A DNA stretch of 64,000 nt from Flagellimonas amoyensis (GTDB taxonomy: Bacteria; Bacteroidota; Bacteroidia; Flavobacteriales; Flavobacteriaceae), in contig NZ_QBUK01000008.1 in the NCBI RefSeq assembly GCF_003058265.1, positions 181,887-245,886 of the forward strand, given 5' to 3'. The translations under genes were made by a program, and so were the position numbers. The first letter of the stretch is position 1. Every line of letters begins with the position of its first letter. This document shows positions 9,358-19,600 of this stretch, piece by piece. The notes beneath the pieces were generated by a model. That model was not told where the DNA came from, did no database searches, and worked only from the letters and a program-made list of their open reading frames with translations.

Positions 9358-12300
9358 TTAATCCATGGATTTTGAAGAATCTACCGTCTTGGGCAAAAAG
9401 CGTATCAGGCTATCCTTGCCCATGACCTCCCCAGAGGCTTGTTTTTGGGTTGCCGGGCCTACTCTTTCCTCCTTCTTTTTGAACACTTTCTGCATCAATT
9501 CCCTGAAACTGTCAAAATCCACTTGATAGGAAAGTCCGACCCCTTGGGTGTAGCCTTGGCGTTCGGCCAAAAACTGCTGGATTTGGTTCTCCCTGTTGAA
9601 TATCTTGGCACTGAGGGTGCCTTCCTCGTTCAGGAGCACCTGGACCTCGACATCACCTGCCACTACGGTCTCGGAAACCCCACCCACGGGCACCCCTACC
9701 CTTCCGTTCACCAAGATGCGGTCGGAGATCTGGGTGGATACGGTGACCCCTATCCTGTTTTCGGTGCGGATATCGGCATTGGGGTCCAAAAGTCCCTGCT
9801 CATAGGATACCCCAAGATTGAACTTGTCGTTGTTGCTCCCCAAAATCTGGTTGAGCAGCCCGGAAGCCGTCTGAATCAGGTTCCCGGTGACCGCTTGCTG
9901 GTTGATCCCGCTCTGGGCGTTCACAAAGGTTCCCTGGGCGAGCAGGAAAAAGGCGTTCCGCTCCTTGACCGTGGGATCCTGAAGCCTGTATTGGAGTTCG
10001 GACTGCACCACGGAATTGGTTCCCGGGAAATCAATGTCAAAATTGATGTTGGGGCTTTCCAGTTCCCCATCCAATCGGACGACCACCTCGGTGGGAATCC
10101 TACCCGTAAAACCAGCATTGTCCAAAAGGGGTCCGGGATTGGCATTGAGGGAATAGACCGCTTCAAGGTTCAACTGGGCCGCCAATGGATCTCGCTCCCA
10201 AAGTATGGTACCCCCGGGACGTACCTTGAATTTCTTATCGATGACCCCTCCGTATTTAAAATTGTACTCCCCGGTCACCGCCACAAATTCCCCATACATA
10301 TTGAACTTTCCGTTGGTATTGATCTCTATCAACAGAATTCCTTCCCCAGTTCCTTTCAAAGAGCTTCCAGAACTCCTGTCCACCACGATCTCCACTTCTG
10401 CCTCAGGGGTCACTGCAAGGTCGAAGGCCATTTCCAGGCCTTGGTAATCCTCCAGCACTCTTTCCTCTTCGAAAGAATTGGACTCGCCCTTTTCTATAAA
10501 ATTGATGAAGGAATAATCGCCCACGCTGGTGACATCGCTCAGCGGTATCTTTAATGAAGTTCCCCGTGCCGTGGTGGCATCCACCGAAATGGTGAGGGCA
10601 TCCGTGGGCCCATAGATGCTCCCTGTTCCATTGATGAAGCCTGTTCCGTAGTACAACGACTCCTCATTGTAATCCGTGTTGAGGATCAGGAACCGATTGT
10701 TCCTGGTGTCCACATCCAACCCTAAGTGCCAATCATCAAAATTGGTATGGCTTATCGTTCCGTCCAAAATGGCCGTTGTTCCCTCGTCCACATCGGAAAG
10801 ACCTACATTTTCAAAATAAAAAGTCTGGTCAAAAAGGCGAACCCGCGAATAGGGCGCAAAATCATAATCCACATTGAGGTAAGGAATGCCAATACCTGCC
10901 TCGTTCAGGGTAAGATCTCCATTTATGGAGGGATTTTCCACGCCCCCACTGATCTTTACATTCCCGCTCACCTTACCCCTAATGTTGGAAACCACGCCCT
11001 CTCCCAAGGGACTGAAGGGTTCCATGTCAAAATCCGTCAGATTGGCCATGAGATCGAGGTTCTGTTTGTTGTTGAAGTTGGTCACCTTCCCATTGACGCT
11101 CAATTTTTCCTTCCCGTTGTCGTTCAGCCAAGTGCTCACTCCAAACTCGGTAAGGTCATTGTTGCCAAAAATCCCTACTTCCAAATCACCCAAGCGGATG
11201 TTGTTCACACTGAAATCTTGGATATTGAGACTGGAGGTTGGCAGGTATTTTCCATCTTTTTGAAGGATATTGAGAAAACCGTCCACCGATCCATTCAGTT
11301 TAAGGCTATCGATGGCCGGTGTGATCTTGTTCAGGGAAACGATCTTGAACTGTAGGTCCAGGTCTTTATAGGTGGAATCCGCAAATTCCCCCCGCAACCG
11401 GATCTGCTCTTCATTGTTGTTGTCCATCACCACATCCTCGATCAGGATACTGTCCAGGGCGCTGTTGAAAATAACCTTGTTCTTGCTGTTCCCGTCCTTG
11501 TTCAGTACCCAAGTACTCCCTTTAAAACTGACCTCTGATTTTTTGAGACCTATGACAGACTTGTTGTTCTCATTGAAGGTGTGGTAAAAATTGAGGTTAT
11601 AGCTATCGTTGTACTCGCTTCCCCCCTTGAATTCTGTTCTAAAGAACAGGGTGTCCTTGAGCGTGGTGTTGATCAGGCTGAAGTCCTTGATGTCATAATA
11701 CACTGTGGACATGTCCTCCACGGAGATGAAGGTGTTGAACAGGGGGTTTTTGTTGTCTATCTTCAGCTCGATGTTGTCGAACTTATTGTCAAAAGCCTCT
11801 ATACTCGGGGATTTGAAAGTCAGTTTGAAGTCGCCCTCATCGGCCACAATATTCCCCCTGATGAAGGTGTTGGGATCAAAGGCCACATCGGGAAAGAAGA
11901 CATCCACGATCTTGTTATAGATCTTGAAATTGAAGTCCAGGTATTGGCCCTTGGAAATTTTAAAGGGTTTGTAGTTGGTATAGATGCTTCCCACGGAATT
12001 CTGTACCAACCGTCCTATTTCATTCACTTTGAATTTTCCGCGCATGTATCCGGTAATGATATCGGGCGAATTGATCTCCACTGTCCGTACCGTATCTTGA
12101 TCAAAGGAGGCGTTCACGGTAAAATCTTCAAAGAAATAGGTATCGTTCTTGTTTTGATAAGTGGTGTTGGTGAAATTCATCTGACCAACGATATCGTCCA
12201 GATTACCGCCCTCAATATCCATGTTGACATATCCTTTGAAAATGGAGATACTATCGTCTATGAAATTGAGTTTCTTCAGATCGGCATAGTCCACTGCGGC

Positions 12301-13812
12301 AATAAAGTTGAACTTGTTCTCCCTGCCCCCAAAATCGGCCAACCCCTTAAAATCGAAACGAAAATTGTCATCATTGCACAACAGGGTTCCGTCAAACAGT
12401 TGTTCCTTCAAAATTCCGGAGACCTTGATCTTGTTGTATTCATAACCGTTGTACTCCAACTTATAGATTTCCCCGATAACTTCGGTGTTCAGACTTTCGG
12501 CCACAAAACCTTTCCCCTCCACGTTCATATCCAGGGAGGTGAGCCCCAACTGGTCATCATTGGTGAAAGCGCCAAGATCAAAATCTATCAACGATATGAA
12601 CCCGATATAAGAGGCATCGTCTATGGTCTGGATATTGGTCATTTGAAGGTCCACGTAGCTGCTCCCGATGGCGGTATTCAGGTTGACCTTCGCATCCAAG
12701 GAGGTTTCGGTCACCTCGGCATCTCCCCGAACGGTGAATTGCCCCAATTTCTGGACCGATTCAGGGATATTCTTACCCAAGATATTGGGCAAAATGCTCC
12801 GCAATTGGTAATAGCTCGAGGTCAGGTTGTCAATATCGCCCCGCAACACAAAGGGGGCCTGTTCGCTGAACAGGTTATCGAACTCAAAATCCCCTCGGAT
12901 TCCCGTATTGTCCGTAAATAGAAAAAGGTCGCTGACCTGAAGTTTATTGAGCACTCCAGTGAAATTCCCCGTAAAAGTGACTTCCTTATCCTGACCGAAT
13001 TCATCGTAAAAGGCATTCACCTCGTTGAGCGAAACGGTGGATTCCGTAAAATCGGCCTCCACATTCACCCTGTCCAAAAACTCGGCAAAGTCCTCTCGGT
13101 TGTACTTGAACACCAAATTGCCCTTGAGCTCCGATTGTTCGGTATCGATCAAGAGTGAATCAAAGCGCATCTCCTCTTTGGTATATTTGAACTTGGCGGC
13201 CAACTTCTCCAGTACTATCCCCCGCTTGGCCTCCATGGTAAGGTCCAAAATGTCCAAGGTCACCTCTGGCCCCAAAACCTGGAAATCCTCGGCGAGGATC
13301 TTGATATCGTTGAAATCGAGTATTTTTTCGGATTCGAGGTTTTCATCGATCAACCTGAACTTTCCGCCATTGATCTGGATTTGGTCCGAGGCCATAAAAA
13401 AAGGCGGTGTTCCCGGGTCTCTGGGCTTTCCATCATCCAACTTGTCCACGAACACATCGAGATTGGTATCGTCCTCCCCTTCATAAGTCTTTAGGTTAAA
13501 GATCAACCCATCAGCCTCGATATCCCCAAACTCCATCTTTCCATTGGCCATGTTCCTTAGGTTAAGGATGGAAGTGCTGAGTTTGTGGATGTAAAAAAGT
13601 GTATCCTTTTTGTAGTCTTCCACATAGATGCCCTTGATGCCCGCATTCAGCGTGAAAAGCGAAAGACTCACCCTGTCAATATGCATGTTCGTTCCGAACT
13701 CCTTGTTCACCGAATCCATGGCGTATTTGGCCAATTTGGTCTGTACCACGGGCATGGACAGCACCAACGAGACCAATACCAATAGCACTAGGATGGCCAA
13801 GAGGGAGCGCAA
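9358..13812 (-). CDS. tamB: TamB-like translocation/assembly module (DUF490)
   Basis: 1484 residues. An N-terminal membrane helix (about residues 3-22) is followed by a very long, repetitive beta-rich periplasmic region and the C-terminal TamB/DUF490 domain (about 1080-1440). This AsmA/TamB architecture forms a hydrophobic groove bridging the inner and outer membranes, used for phospholipid transport and/or outer-membrane protein assembly with TamA. TTG 13812 is the first usual start; the frame stays open to a TAA about 27 bp upstream and a Lys/Arg-rich segment (K-K-L-R-K) just before it may belong to the protein through CTG 13815 or a non-standard start. Divergent to tsaD. Confidence 0.85.
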   Translation of the reverse strand: MRSLLAILVLLVLVSLVLSMPVVQTKLAKYAMDSVNKEFGTNMHIDRVSLSLFTLNAGIKGIYVEDYKKDTLFYIHKLSTSILNLRNMANGKMEFGDIEADGLIFNLKTYEGEDDTNLDVFVDKLDDGKPRDPGTPPFFMASDQIQINGGKFRLIDENLESEKILDFNDIKILAEDFQVLGPEVTLDILDLTMEAKRGIVLEKLAAKFKYTKEEMRFDSLLIDTEQSELKGNLVFKYNREDFAEFLDRVNVEADFTESTVSLNEVNAFYDEFGQDKEVTFTGNFTGVLNKLQVSDLFLFTDNTGIRGDFEFDNLFSEQAPFVLRGDIDNLTSSYYQLRSILPNILGKNIPESVQKLGQFTVRGDAEVTETSLDAKVNLNTAIGSSYVDLQMTNIQTIDDASYIGFISLIDFDLGAFTNDDQLGLTSLDMNVEGKGFVAESLNTEVIGEIYKLEYNGYEYNKIKVSGILKEQLFDGTLLCNDDNFRFDFKGLADFGGRENKFNFIAAVDYADLKKLNFIDDSISIFKGYVNMDIEGGNLDDIVGQMNFTNTTYQNKNDTYFFEDFTVNASFDQDTVRTVEINSPDIITGYMRGKFKVNEIGRLVQNSVGSIYTNYKPFKISKGQYLDFNFKIYNKIVDVFFPDVAFDPNTFIRGNIVADEGDFKLTFKSPSIEAFDNKFDNIELKIDNKNPLFNTFISVEDMSTVYYDIKDFSLINTTLKDTLFFRTEFKGGSEYNDSYNLNFYHTFNENNKSVIGLKKSEVSFKGSTWVLNKDGNSKNKVIFNSALDSILIEDVVMDNNNEEQIRLRGEFADSTYKDLDLQFKIVSLNKITPAIDSLKLNGSVDGFLNILQKDGKYLPTSSLNIQDFSVNNIRLGDLEVGIFGNNDLTEFGVSTWLNDNGKEKLSVNGKVTNFNNKQNLDLMANLTDFDMEPFSPLGEGVVSNIRGKVSGNVKISGGVENPSINGDLTLNEAGIGIPYLNVDYDFAPYSRVRLFDQTFYFENVGLSDVDEGTTAILDGTISHTNFDDWHLGLDVDTRNNRFLILNTDYNEESLYYGTGFINGTGSIYGPTDALTISVDATTARGTSLKIPLSDVTSVGDYSFINFIEKGESNSFEEERVLEDYQGLEMAFDLAVTPEAEVEIVVDRSSGSSLKGTGEGILLIEINTNGKFNMYGEFVAVTGEYNFKYGGVIDKKFKVRPGGTILWERDPLAAQLNLEAVYSLNANPGPLLDNAGFTGRIPTEVVVRLDGELESPNINFDIDFPGTNSVVQSELQYRLQDPTVKERNAFFLLAQGTFVNAQSGINQQAVTGNLIQTASGLLNQILGSNNDKFNLGVSYEQGLLDPNADIRTENRIGVTVSTQISDRILVNGRVGVPVGGVSETVVAGDVEVQVLLNEEGTLSAKIFNRENQIQQFLAERQGYTQGVGLSYQVDFDSFRELMQKVFKKKEERVGPATQKQASGEVMGKDSLIRFLPKTVDSSKSMD

Positions 13813-13830
13813 CAGTATTTTGCGAAGTTT

Positions 13831-13858
13831 TTTGATAGGGCTTTATGTTTTACCTTTG
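13831..13858 (+). promoter_or_regulatory. Promoter of tsaD
   Basis: -33 TTTG (13831-13834) and -7 TACCTTTG (13851-13858) are separated by 16 bp, a near-consensus Bacteroidota sigma-A promoter. The GTG start of tsaD follows 25 bp later. Confidence 0.6.
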
Positions 13859-13883
13859 ATGACCAATTTTTGTTCCAAAACCT

Positions 13884-14912
13884 GTGACAGACATAAAAAA
13901 ATATATCCTTGCCATTGAATCATCCTGCGATGACACTTCCGCTGCCGTACTCTGTAATGCAAAAGTACTGAGCAATGTGGTAGCTACACAAGAAATCCAC
14001 AAGCAATATGGAGGTGTTGTCCCCGAGTTGGCATCGAGGGCACATCAACAAAATATCGTTCCCGTGGTACACCAAGCCTTGGCCAAGGCAAATATCGATA
14101 AAAAAGAGCTATCCGCCATAGCTTTTACCCGAGGACCGGGATTGATGGGCTCATTGCTCGTGGGCACCTCCTTTGCAAAGTCTTTGGCCTTGGGGCTGGA
14201 CATTCCCTTGATCGAGGTGAACCACATGGAAGCCCATATCCTGGCGCATTTTATTGCCGATGAAAATGGGACATCCCCTTCGTTTCCTTTCTTGGGGATG
14301 ACCATCAGTGGAGGCCATACCCAGATCGTGAAGGTTTCCAATCATTTTACCATGGAAGTGCTGGGAGAGACCTTGGACGATGCCGTAGGCGAGGCTTTTG
14401 ACAAGAGTGCCAAACTGATGGGGCTTCCCTATCCCGGGGGACCATTGGTGGACAAAAATGCGCGATTGGGCAATCCCTTGGCCTTCGATTTTCCCAAACC
14501 CAAGGTGGATGGTCTTAATTTTAGTTTCAGCGGACTGAAGACCAGTATTTTATATTTCCTGCAGAAGGAAACGCAAAAGAACCCCAATTTCGTTGCCGAG
14601 AACATCAACGATATCTGCGCCTCCGTACAGCATACCATTCTGGAGATCCTGATGGAAAAACTGCACATGGCCGTAGAGCAGACCGGCATTAAAGAAGTGG
14701 CCATTGGAGGTGGCGTTGCCGCAAATTCGGGCATACGCGCCAGGCTCAAGGAGGCAGAGGAAACTTTGGGATGGAAAACCTATATTCCAAAATTTGAATA
14801 TTGTACGGACAATGCCGCCATGATCGGTATCGTCGGTTATCTTAAATTTGAAAAAGGACAGTTCACGGACCAGCGTGTTGCGGCAAAAGCCCGATATGCC
14901 ATAGGGAGCTAA
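13884..14912 (+). CDS. tsaD: tRNA threonylcarbamoyladenosine transferase TsaD
   Basis: 342 residues from a GTG start. The Kae1/TsaD signature is intact: I-E-S-S-C-D-D-T-S at the N-terminus, the metal-binding H-M-E-A-H (His114/His118), the G-G-H-T loop and the C-terminal D-N-A-A-M-I. With TsaB/TsaE it transfers the threonylcarbamoyl group to A37 of ANN-decoding tRNAs. Its position beside tamB and rsmE is typical of Flavobacteriaceae. Confidence 0.96.
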   Translation: MTDIKKYILAIESSCDDTSAAVLCNAKVLSNVVATQEIHKQYGGVVPELASRAHQQNIVPVVHQALAKANIDKKELSAIAFTRGPGLMGSLLVGTSFAKSLALGLDIPLIEVNHMEAHILAHFIADENGTSPSFPFLGMTISGGHTQIVKVSNHFTMEVLGETLDDAVGEAFDKSAKLMGLPYPGGPLVDKNARLGNPLAFDFPKPKVDGLNFSFSGLKTSILYFLQKETQKNPNFVAENINDICASVQHTILEILMEKLHMAVEQTGIKEVAIGGGVAANSGIRARLKEAEETLGWKTYIPKFEYCTDNAAMIGIVGYLKFEKGQFTDQRVAAKARYAIGS

Positions 14913-14940
14913 GTCCTTCAACCTTATAAATACAGAAACC

Positions 14941-15645
14941 ATGCAACTTTTTTACGACCCTTCCTTGGACAACAGCGTCAAGCAGTTCACCTTTTCTCCT
15001 GAGGAGAGCAAACACATTGTCCGGGTATTGCGAAAAACCGAAGGCGATCTGCTCCAGATCACCAACGGCAAAGGGTATCTGTTCGAGGCCGAAATAGTAC
15101 TTCCCGACCCCAAAAAGTGCATGGCCCAGATCATCTCACGGACCAAGGCCATCCCGAAAAGGTATAGCCTTCACATGGCCGTGGCCCCCACAAAAATGAA
15201 CGATCGGTACGAGTGGCTTCTGGAAAAGGCGACGGAGATAGGTGTGGATGAGATCACCCCCATCATCTGCGAACACTCCGAACGCAAAACCATAAAACCG
15301 GAACGCATGGAGCGCGTGATCCAATCCGCCATGAAACAATCCCTCCAGACCGTTCTGCCCAAATTCAACCCGCCCATAACTTATGCTGAGTTCATGGAAA
15401 AGGAGTTTTTGGGGCTCAAGTTCATCGCGCATTGCCACAATGATGAAAAAATGGAACTGAAGCGAAGGGTCATCGCGGATATGGACCTTGTCATCCTTAT
15501 TGGGCCGGAAGGCGATTTTTCCAAAGGGGAGGTGGATCTGGCCAGGAAAAAGGGCTTTGTGCCCATCTCACTGGGCAACAACCGCCTCCGCACCGAAACG
15601 GCTGCTATCGTGGCCTGTGCCACAGTTTCCACCATCAACAGCTGA
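14941..15645 (+). CDS. rsmE: 16S rRNA (uracil1498-N3)-methyltransferase RsmE
   Basis: 234 residues. An N-terminal PUA-like domain (about 1-70) precedes a SPOUT methyltransferase domain with the deep-trefoil-knot motifs L-I-G-P-E-G-D-F-S and S-L-G-N-N-R-L-R-T-E-T-A. It methylates U1498 in the decoding region of 16S rRNA. Start ATG 14941, 28 bp after tsaD and probably co-transcribed. Confidence 0.95.
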   Translation: MQLFYDPSLDNSVKQFTFSPEESKHIVRVLRKTEGDLLQITNGKGYLFEAEIVLPDPKKCMAQIISRTKAIPKRYSLHMAVAPTKMNDRYEWLLEKATEIGVDEITPIICEHSERKTIKPERMERVIQSAMKQSLQTVLPKFNPPITYAEFMEKEFLGLKFIAHCHNDEKMELKRRVIADMDLVILIGPEGDFSKGEVDLARKKGFVPISLGNNRLRTETAAIVACATVSTINS

Positions 15646-15686
15646 CCAAAAAAAGTATTTTTTCCCTTTTTGTGGCCCGAATGACT

Positions 15687-15694
15687 TACTTTTG
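15687..15694 (+). promoter_or_regulatory. Putative -7 box for DUF4159 gene
   Basis: TACTTTTG matches TAnnTTTG, 21 bp before the DUF4159 ATG. A TTTG at 15669-15672 is only 14 bp upstream, shorter than the usual spacing. Confidence 0.4.
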
Positions 15695-15715
15695 AGTCAA
15701 TCGGTACATTTCACC

Positions 15716-16363
15716 ATGAAAAGGACATTCCTGCTGACCATTGCTTTCATTTTTGTCATGGCCTCTTCCGACGCCCAGCAGATTGCCGTGTTGAAATATG
15801 GCGGCGGAGGCGATTGGTATTCCAACCCTACGGCACTTCCCAATCTGATACAGTTTTGCAACGCCAATCTTGGCACCAAGATAGATCCGCAACCCGAGAC
15901 CGCAGAGGCCGGCAGTGTCACCTTGTTCAAATACCCCTTTCTGCACATGACGGGGCATGGCAATGTATTTTTTACGGATGACGAGGTCCAGAATTTGAAG
16001 ACCTACCTCCTTTCCGGCGGTTTTTTGCACATCGATGACAACTATGGCATGGAGCCTTACCTAAAAAGGGAGCTCTTAAAACTTTTCCCGGACAAACAAT
16101 TGGAGGAACTGGGTGCGGACCATCCCATTTTTGACCAAAAGTTCAAATTCCCCCAAGGACTCCCAAAAATCCATGAGCATGATGGAAAAAGACCCCAGGC
16201 GTTTGGTATTTTTGACCAAGGCAGGTTGGTATTGCTATACACCTTCGAATGTGATCTTGGCGATGGATGGGAAGACCCTGCTGTGCACAACGACCCCGAA
16301 GAAGTCCGGTCAAAAGCGCTCCAAATGGGTGCCAACATAGTTGAATATGCCTTTAAAAGCTGA
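15716..16363 (+). CDS. Exported DUF4159 domain protein
   Basis: 215 residues with an N-terminal signal peptide (about 1-20, ending S-D-A-Q). The remainder is a single DUF4159 domain with a class-I-glutamine-amidotransferase-like fold: opening I-A-V-L-K-Y-G-G-G-G-D-W-Y, central L-L-S-G-G-F-L-H-I-D-D-N-Y-G, then a D-H-P-I-F segment. No catalytic Cys-His pair is evident, so it is probably a binding or structural protein. Function unknown; conserved in Bacteroidota next to rsmE and the AI-2E permease. Confidence 0.85.
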   Translation: MKRTFLLTIAFIFVMASSDAQQIAVLKYGGGGDWYSNPTALPNLIQFCNANLGTKIDPQPETAEAGSVTLFKYPFLHMTGHGNVFFTDDEVQNLKTYLLSGGFLHIDDNYGMEPYLKRELLKLFPDKQLEELGADHPIFDQKFKFPQGLPKIHEHDGKRPQAFGIFDQGRLVLLYTFECDLGDGWEDPAVHNDPEEVRSKALQMGANIVEYAFKS

Positions 16364-16369
16364 TTTTTC

Positions 16370-17470
16370 ATGAACTCAAAGACAATTGCCAACGGAATAT
16401 TGCGTGCAGTGGCCATCATGGTCGGAGTGGCCCTTATGGCCATTTTCATCTATAAGATCCGCTCCGTATTGGCCTATTTGGCCATAGCAGCGGTCATTGC
16501 CTTACTGGGAAGGCCCATCGTTCTTTTTTTACGTAGAAAACTAAAATTTCCCAACACGCTTGCCGTAGTAGCGGCCATGATCTTCATGCTCTCCATTTTT
16601 CTGGGCATCTTGGCCCTTTTCATCCCTTTGATCTCAGAGCAGAGCAAAAACCTCTCCCTCTTGGACATAGATACCCTCAAAACGGACATCAATAGCCTGT
16701 ACTATCAAATCTTGGATTACTTTGGTGCTTCCACCAGGAATGTGGATGACCTGATCGAGGAGGCCAAAATTGAGGAAAATGTGCTCAAGGGCCTGGACCT
16801 GAAGTTCATCCCCAACTTTATCAATTCCTTTATCAACACCCTAAGCAATTTTAGTGTGGGTCTATTTTCTGTGCTCTTTATTTCCTTCTTTTTTCTGAAG
16901 GACAGCAAATTGTTCCAAAACGGCATGTTGACCTTTGTACCCGATGACAAGGAAAGTAACTTGGTAAAAACCATAGACAAGATCAATGGTTTGCTCTCCC
17001 GATACTTTGCCGGGATCCTGTTGCAGCTTTTCATCCTTTTTGTCATCTACACCATTGCATTGTTGATCGTGGGGGTTGAAAACGCCATCGTGATTGCGTT
17101 CCTTTGTGCCTTGTTCAACATCATCCCTTACGTTGGTCCGCTCATTGGCGGGGCCATCATGGTCACCCTCACCATGACCAGTTTTTTGGGCGAGGATTTC
17201 AGTGCTGTCATATTACCCAAAACGCTCTATGTTTTGATTGGTTTGGCGGTGGGTCAATTGGTGGATAATTTCTTTTCGCAGCCCTTCATTTTTTCCACCA
17301 GCGTGAAATCGCACCCGCTCGAAATCTTCCTGATCATCATCATCGCAGGATTACTTTTCGGGGTCGTAGGCATGGTCGTTGCAGTGCCCGGATATACCGC
17401 CATCAAGGTGATTTTGAAGGAATTTTTGGCCGAAAATACCTTTGTGAAAAAATTGACCAAAGGTTTATAG
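16370..17470 (+). CDS. AI-2E (PerM) family transporter
   Basis: 366 residues with about seven to eight membrane helices and a soluble segment at about 95-160. Conserved C-terminal motif N-I-I-P-Y-V-G-P-L-I-G-G and final G-V-V-G-M-V-V-A-V-P. The family includes AI-2 exporters, Na+/H+ antiporters and permeases of unknown substrate; the cargo here cannot be inferred. It starts 6 bp after the DUF4159 gene and is co-transcribed with it. Confidence 0.88.
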   Translation: MNSKTIANGILRAVAIMVGVALMAIFIYKIRSVLAYLAIAAVIALLGRPIVLFLRRKLKFPNTLAVVAAMIFMLSIFLGILALFIPLISEQSKNLSLLDIDTLKTDINSLYYQILDYFGASTRNVDDLIEEAKIEENVLKGLDLKFIPNFINSFINTLSNFSVGLFSVLFISFFFLKDSKLFQNGMLTFVPDDKESNLVKTIDKINGLLSRYFAGILLQLFILFVIYTIALLIVGVENAIVIAFLCALFNIIPYVGPLIGGAIMVTLTMTSFLGEDFSAVILPKTLYVLIGLAVGQLVDNFFSQPFIFSTSVKSHPLEIFLIIIIAGLLFGVVGMVVAVPGYTAIKVILKEFLAENTFVKKLTKGL

Positions 17471-17477
17471 TATCAGT

Positions 17478-18662
17478 TTGAATAAATCACTATTACATAC
17501 TGGTCCACAATCCTTTATATCAGAAAATTTATATACTGACACGATGTCAGTTTTGCTGCAAAAACCACCATTTGAAGGAGTGTCCCAAAAAGAATTGGTA
17601 ACGCAGCTCGAAGCCAAAAAAAAGAGTCGGGACAAGCTCCCTACTTGGTTCCATTCAGCCAACATCTACTACCCCAACAAGCTCCATATTGAACAGACCA
17701 GCTCCGAGGCTACGGCACGGTACAAAGCCCAAATGGTAAGCGGTAAATCCTTAGCCGACCTTACTGGTGGATTTGGGGTGGACTGCTATTTTTTTTCGGA
17801 AAGAATGGACGCTGTAACGCACTGTGAAATCAACCCGGAGCTGAGTGAAATTGCCACCCATAATTTCAACATATTGGGCAAGGAAAACATCACTTGCCTG
17901 GTTGGGGATGGAATGGATTTTCTGAAGACCACCACGCAAAAATTCGATTGGATCTACCTCGATCCCTCAAGACGGAACGACACGAAAGGAAAGGTCTTTT
18001 TGCTTGCGGACTGCCTGCCCAATTTGCCGGAAAACATGGACCTGGTTTTTCAAAAGACCCAAAATGTGTTACTGAAAACTTCTCCATTGCTCGACATCAA
18101 ACATGGCATCAGTGAACTGGACCATGTAAAAGAAGTGCATGTTGTCGCCCTGAACAACGAGGTCAAGGAGCTTCTGTTCGTGCTTGAAAAGAATTTTGTG
18201 GGAAACAGTACTGTCCGGACGGTGAACATCATCAACGGCAAGGAGGACAAGTTCGATTTCGTGCTGGAAGAAGAACAGCACAGTATTGTTGCTTTGGGTG
18301 GTCCCCATACCTACTTATATGAACCAAATGCCGCTATCTTGAAATCCGGGGGGTTCAAATCCATTGGTGCTGCCTACCAACTACATAAACTGCACCCCCA
18401 CTCGCACTTATATTCTTCTTCCGGTCTTATGGATTTCCCCGGAAGGTCTTTTGTTATCGAAAAGGTCCTTCCTTACTCCAAAGGCTCAATGAAAGCCCTT
18501 GGCATGGCAAAGGCCAACATCACCACTCGCAACTTTCCATTGTCCGTGGCCGATATCCGAAAAAAACACAACATCAAGGACGGTGGTGAAACCTACCTCT
18601 TTTTCACCAAGAACCTGGATGAATCACTATTGGTGTTGCAATGCTCAAAAACCGAGGCTTAA
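17478..18662 (+). CDS. PG_1098-type class I SAM methyltransferase with THUMP-like tail
   Basis: 394 residues. TTG 17478 is preferred because the 25 or so residues before the first internal ATG match the family's N-terminal helix. A Rossmann methyltransferase core contains motif I D-L-T-G-G-F-G-V-D and D-P-S-R-R (catalytic D-P-x-x type), followed by a C-terminal ferredoxin-like/THUMP-like domain. Proteins of this group are predicted RNA methyltransferases; the target is unknown. The last 4 bp overlap the convergent esterase gene. Confidence 0.85.
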   Translation: MNKSLLHTGPQSFISENLYTDTMSVLLQKPPFEGVSQKELVTQLEAKKKSRDKLPTWFHSANIYYPNKLHIEQTSSEATARYKAQMVSGKSLADLTGGFGVDCYFFSERMDAVTHCEINPELSEIATHNFNILGKENITCLVGDGMDFLKTTTQKFDWIYLDPSRRNDTKGKVFLLADCLPNLPENMDLVFQKTQNVLLKTSPLLDIKHGISELDHVKEVHVVALNNEVKELLFVLEKNFVGNSTVRTVNIINGKEDKFDFVLEEEQHSIVALGGPHTYLYEPNAAILKSGGFKSIGAAYQLHKLHPHSHLYSSSGLMDFPGRSFVIEKVLPYSKGSMKALGMAKANITTRNFPLSVADIRKKHNIKDGGETYLFFTKNLDESLLVLQCSKTEA

Positions 18663-19585
18663 TCCAAGGTGGCAAGCCAATCGTAAAGTAGGCCCATCCA
18701 GTTCTTCAATCGTTCGTCGTTCAAAGCCAAAGAGAAACCATGCCCTCCTGTTGGGTATACGTGCATGGTGGCAGGGACCTGATGCTCCCTCAGCGCCCCA
18801 AGGAACAAGATGGAATTCTCCACAGGAACAGCTTTGTCATCCATGGCATGCAACAGAAATGTTGGCGGGGTTTCCCCATCAACATGCTTTTCATTGGAGA
18901 GGTAGTCCACTTCCTCCTGCGTAGGATTCTCGCCCAATAGCGAAGCTCTGGACCCTGTATGGGTACTTGGATGCCCCAGTGTGATGACCGGGTAGATCAA
19001 TGCCATAAAATCAGGTCTTGCGGACAGATCATCGGCCTCATCTTGTCGCTCATATACCTTATCCCTATAATGGGTCCCCAACGAAGAGGCCAAATGTCCT
19101 CCGGCCGAAAACCCCATAATCCCAATTTTTTCCGGGGCGATGCCCCATGCCGCCGCTTTTGACCGTACCAACCGAATCGCTCGCTGGGCATCCTGCAAGG
19201 GGACAACATTTTTACCCTCTGTGATCGATTTGGACCAAGGCAAACGATATTTGACCACGATACCGGCCACTCCTTTCAATGTAAGGGCCTTCGCGATATC
19301 CGTTCCCTCCCAATCGTAGGCAAGACCGCCGTAACCTCCTCCGGGAAAGATAAGCACAGCCTGCCCTGTGGCATTCTTTCGGGAAGGCAAATAGACTTCC
19401 AATGTAGGTTTTTGGACATTGGTCACCCAAGTTATCCCATCCTCCCTCCTGTCGACCACTTCCTTCTCATTCGACTCCATCTGATTGGGGACCATTTTGG
19501 GCCACAAAGGCATTATGGTATCCTGTGCTGACATTCCTAGGGACATTATTGCAAATAACAGCGTTGCTTTTCTGTATATCTTCAT
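18659..19585 (-). CDS. Exported alpha/beta hydrolase, acetyl-esterase (BD-FAE) type
   Basis: 308 residues with a signal peptide (about 1-20). Alpha/beta-hydrolase core: oxyanion H-G-G-G replaced by F-P-G-G-G-Y, nucleophile elbow G-F-S-A-G-G, Asp in H-A-M-D-D and catalytic His in G-G-H-G-F. This matches the BD-FAE/acetylxylan-esterase-like group acting on acetylated polysaccharides or short esters. It heads no evident carbohydrate locus; 15 bp separate it from the upstream dipeptidase gene on the same strand. Confidence 0.85.
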   Translation of the reverse strand: MKIYRKATLLFAIMSLGMSAQDTIMPLWPKMVPNQMESNEKEVVDRREDGITWVTNVQKPTLEVYLPSRKNATGQAVLIFPGGGYGGLAYDWEGTDIAKALTLKGVAGIVVKYRLPWSKSITEGKNVVPLQDAQRAIRLVRSKAAAWGIAPEKIGIMGFSAGGHLASSLGTHYRDKVYERQDEADDLSARPDFMALIYPVITLGHPSTHTGSRASLLGENPTQEEVDYLSNEKHVDGETPPTFLLHAMDDKAVPVENSILFLGALREHQVPATMHVYPTGGHGFSLALNDERLKNWMGLLYDWLATLD

Positions 19586-19600
19586 CTTTCTGAATTTAGA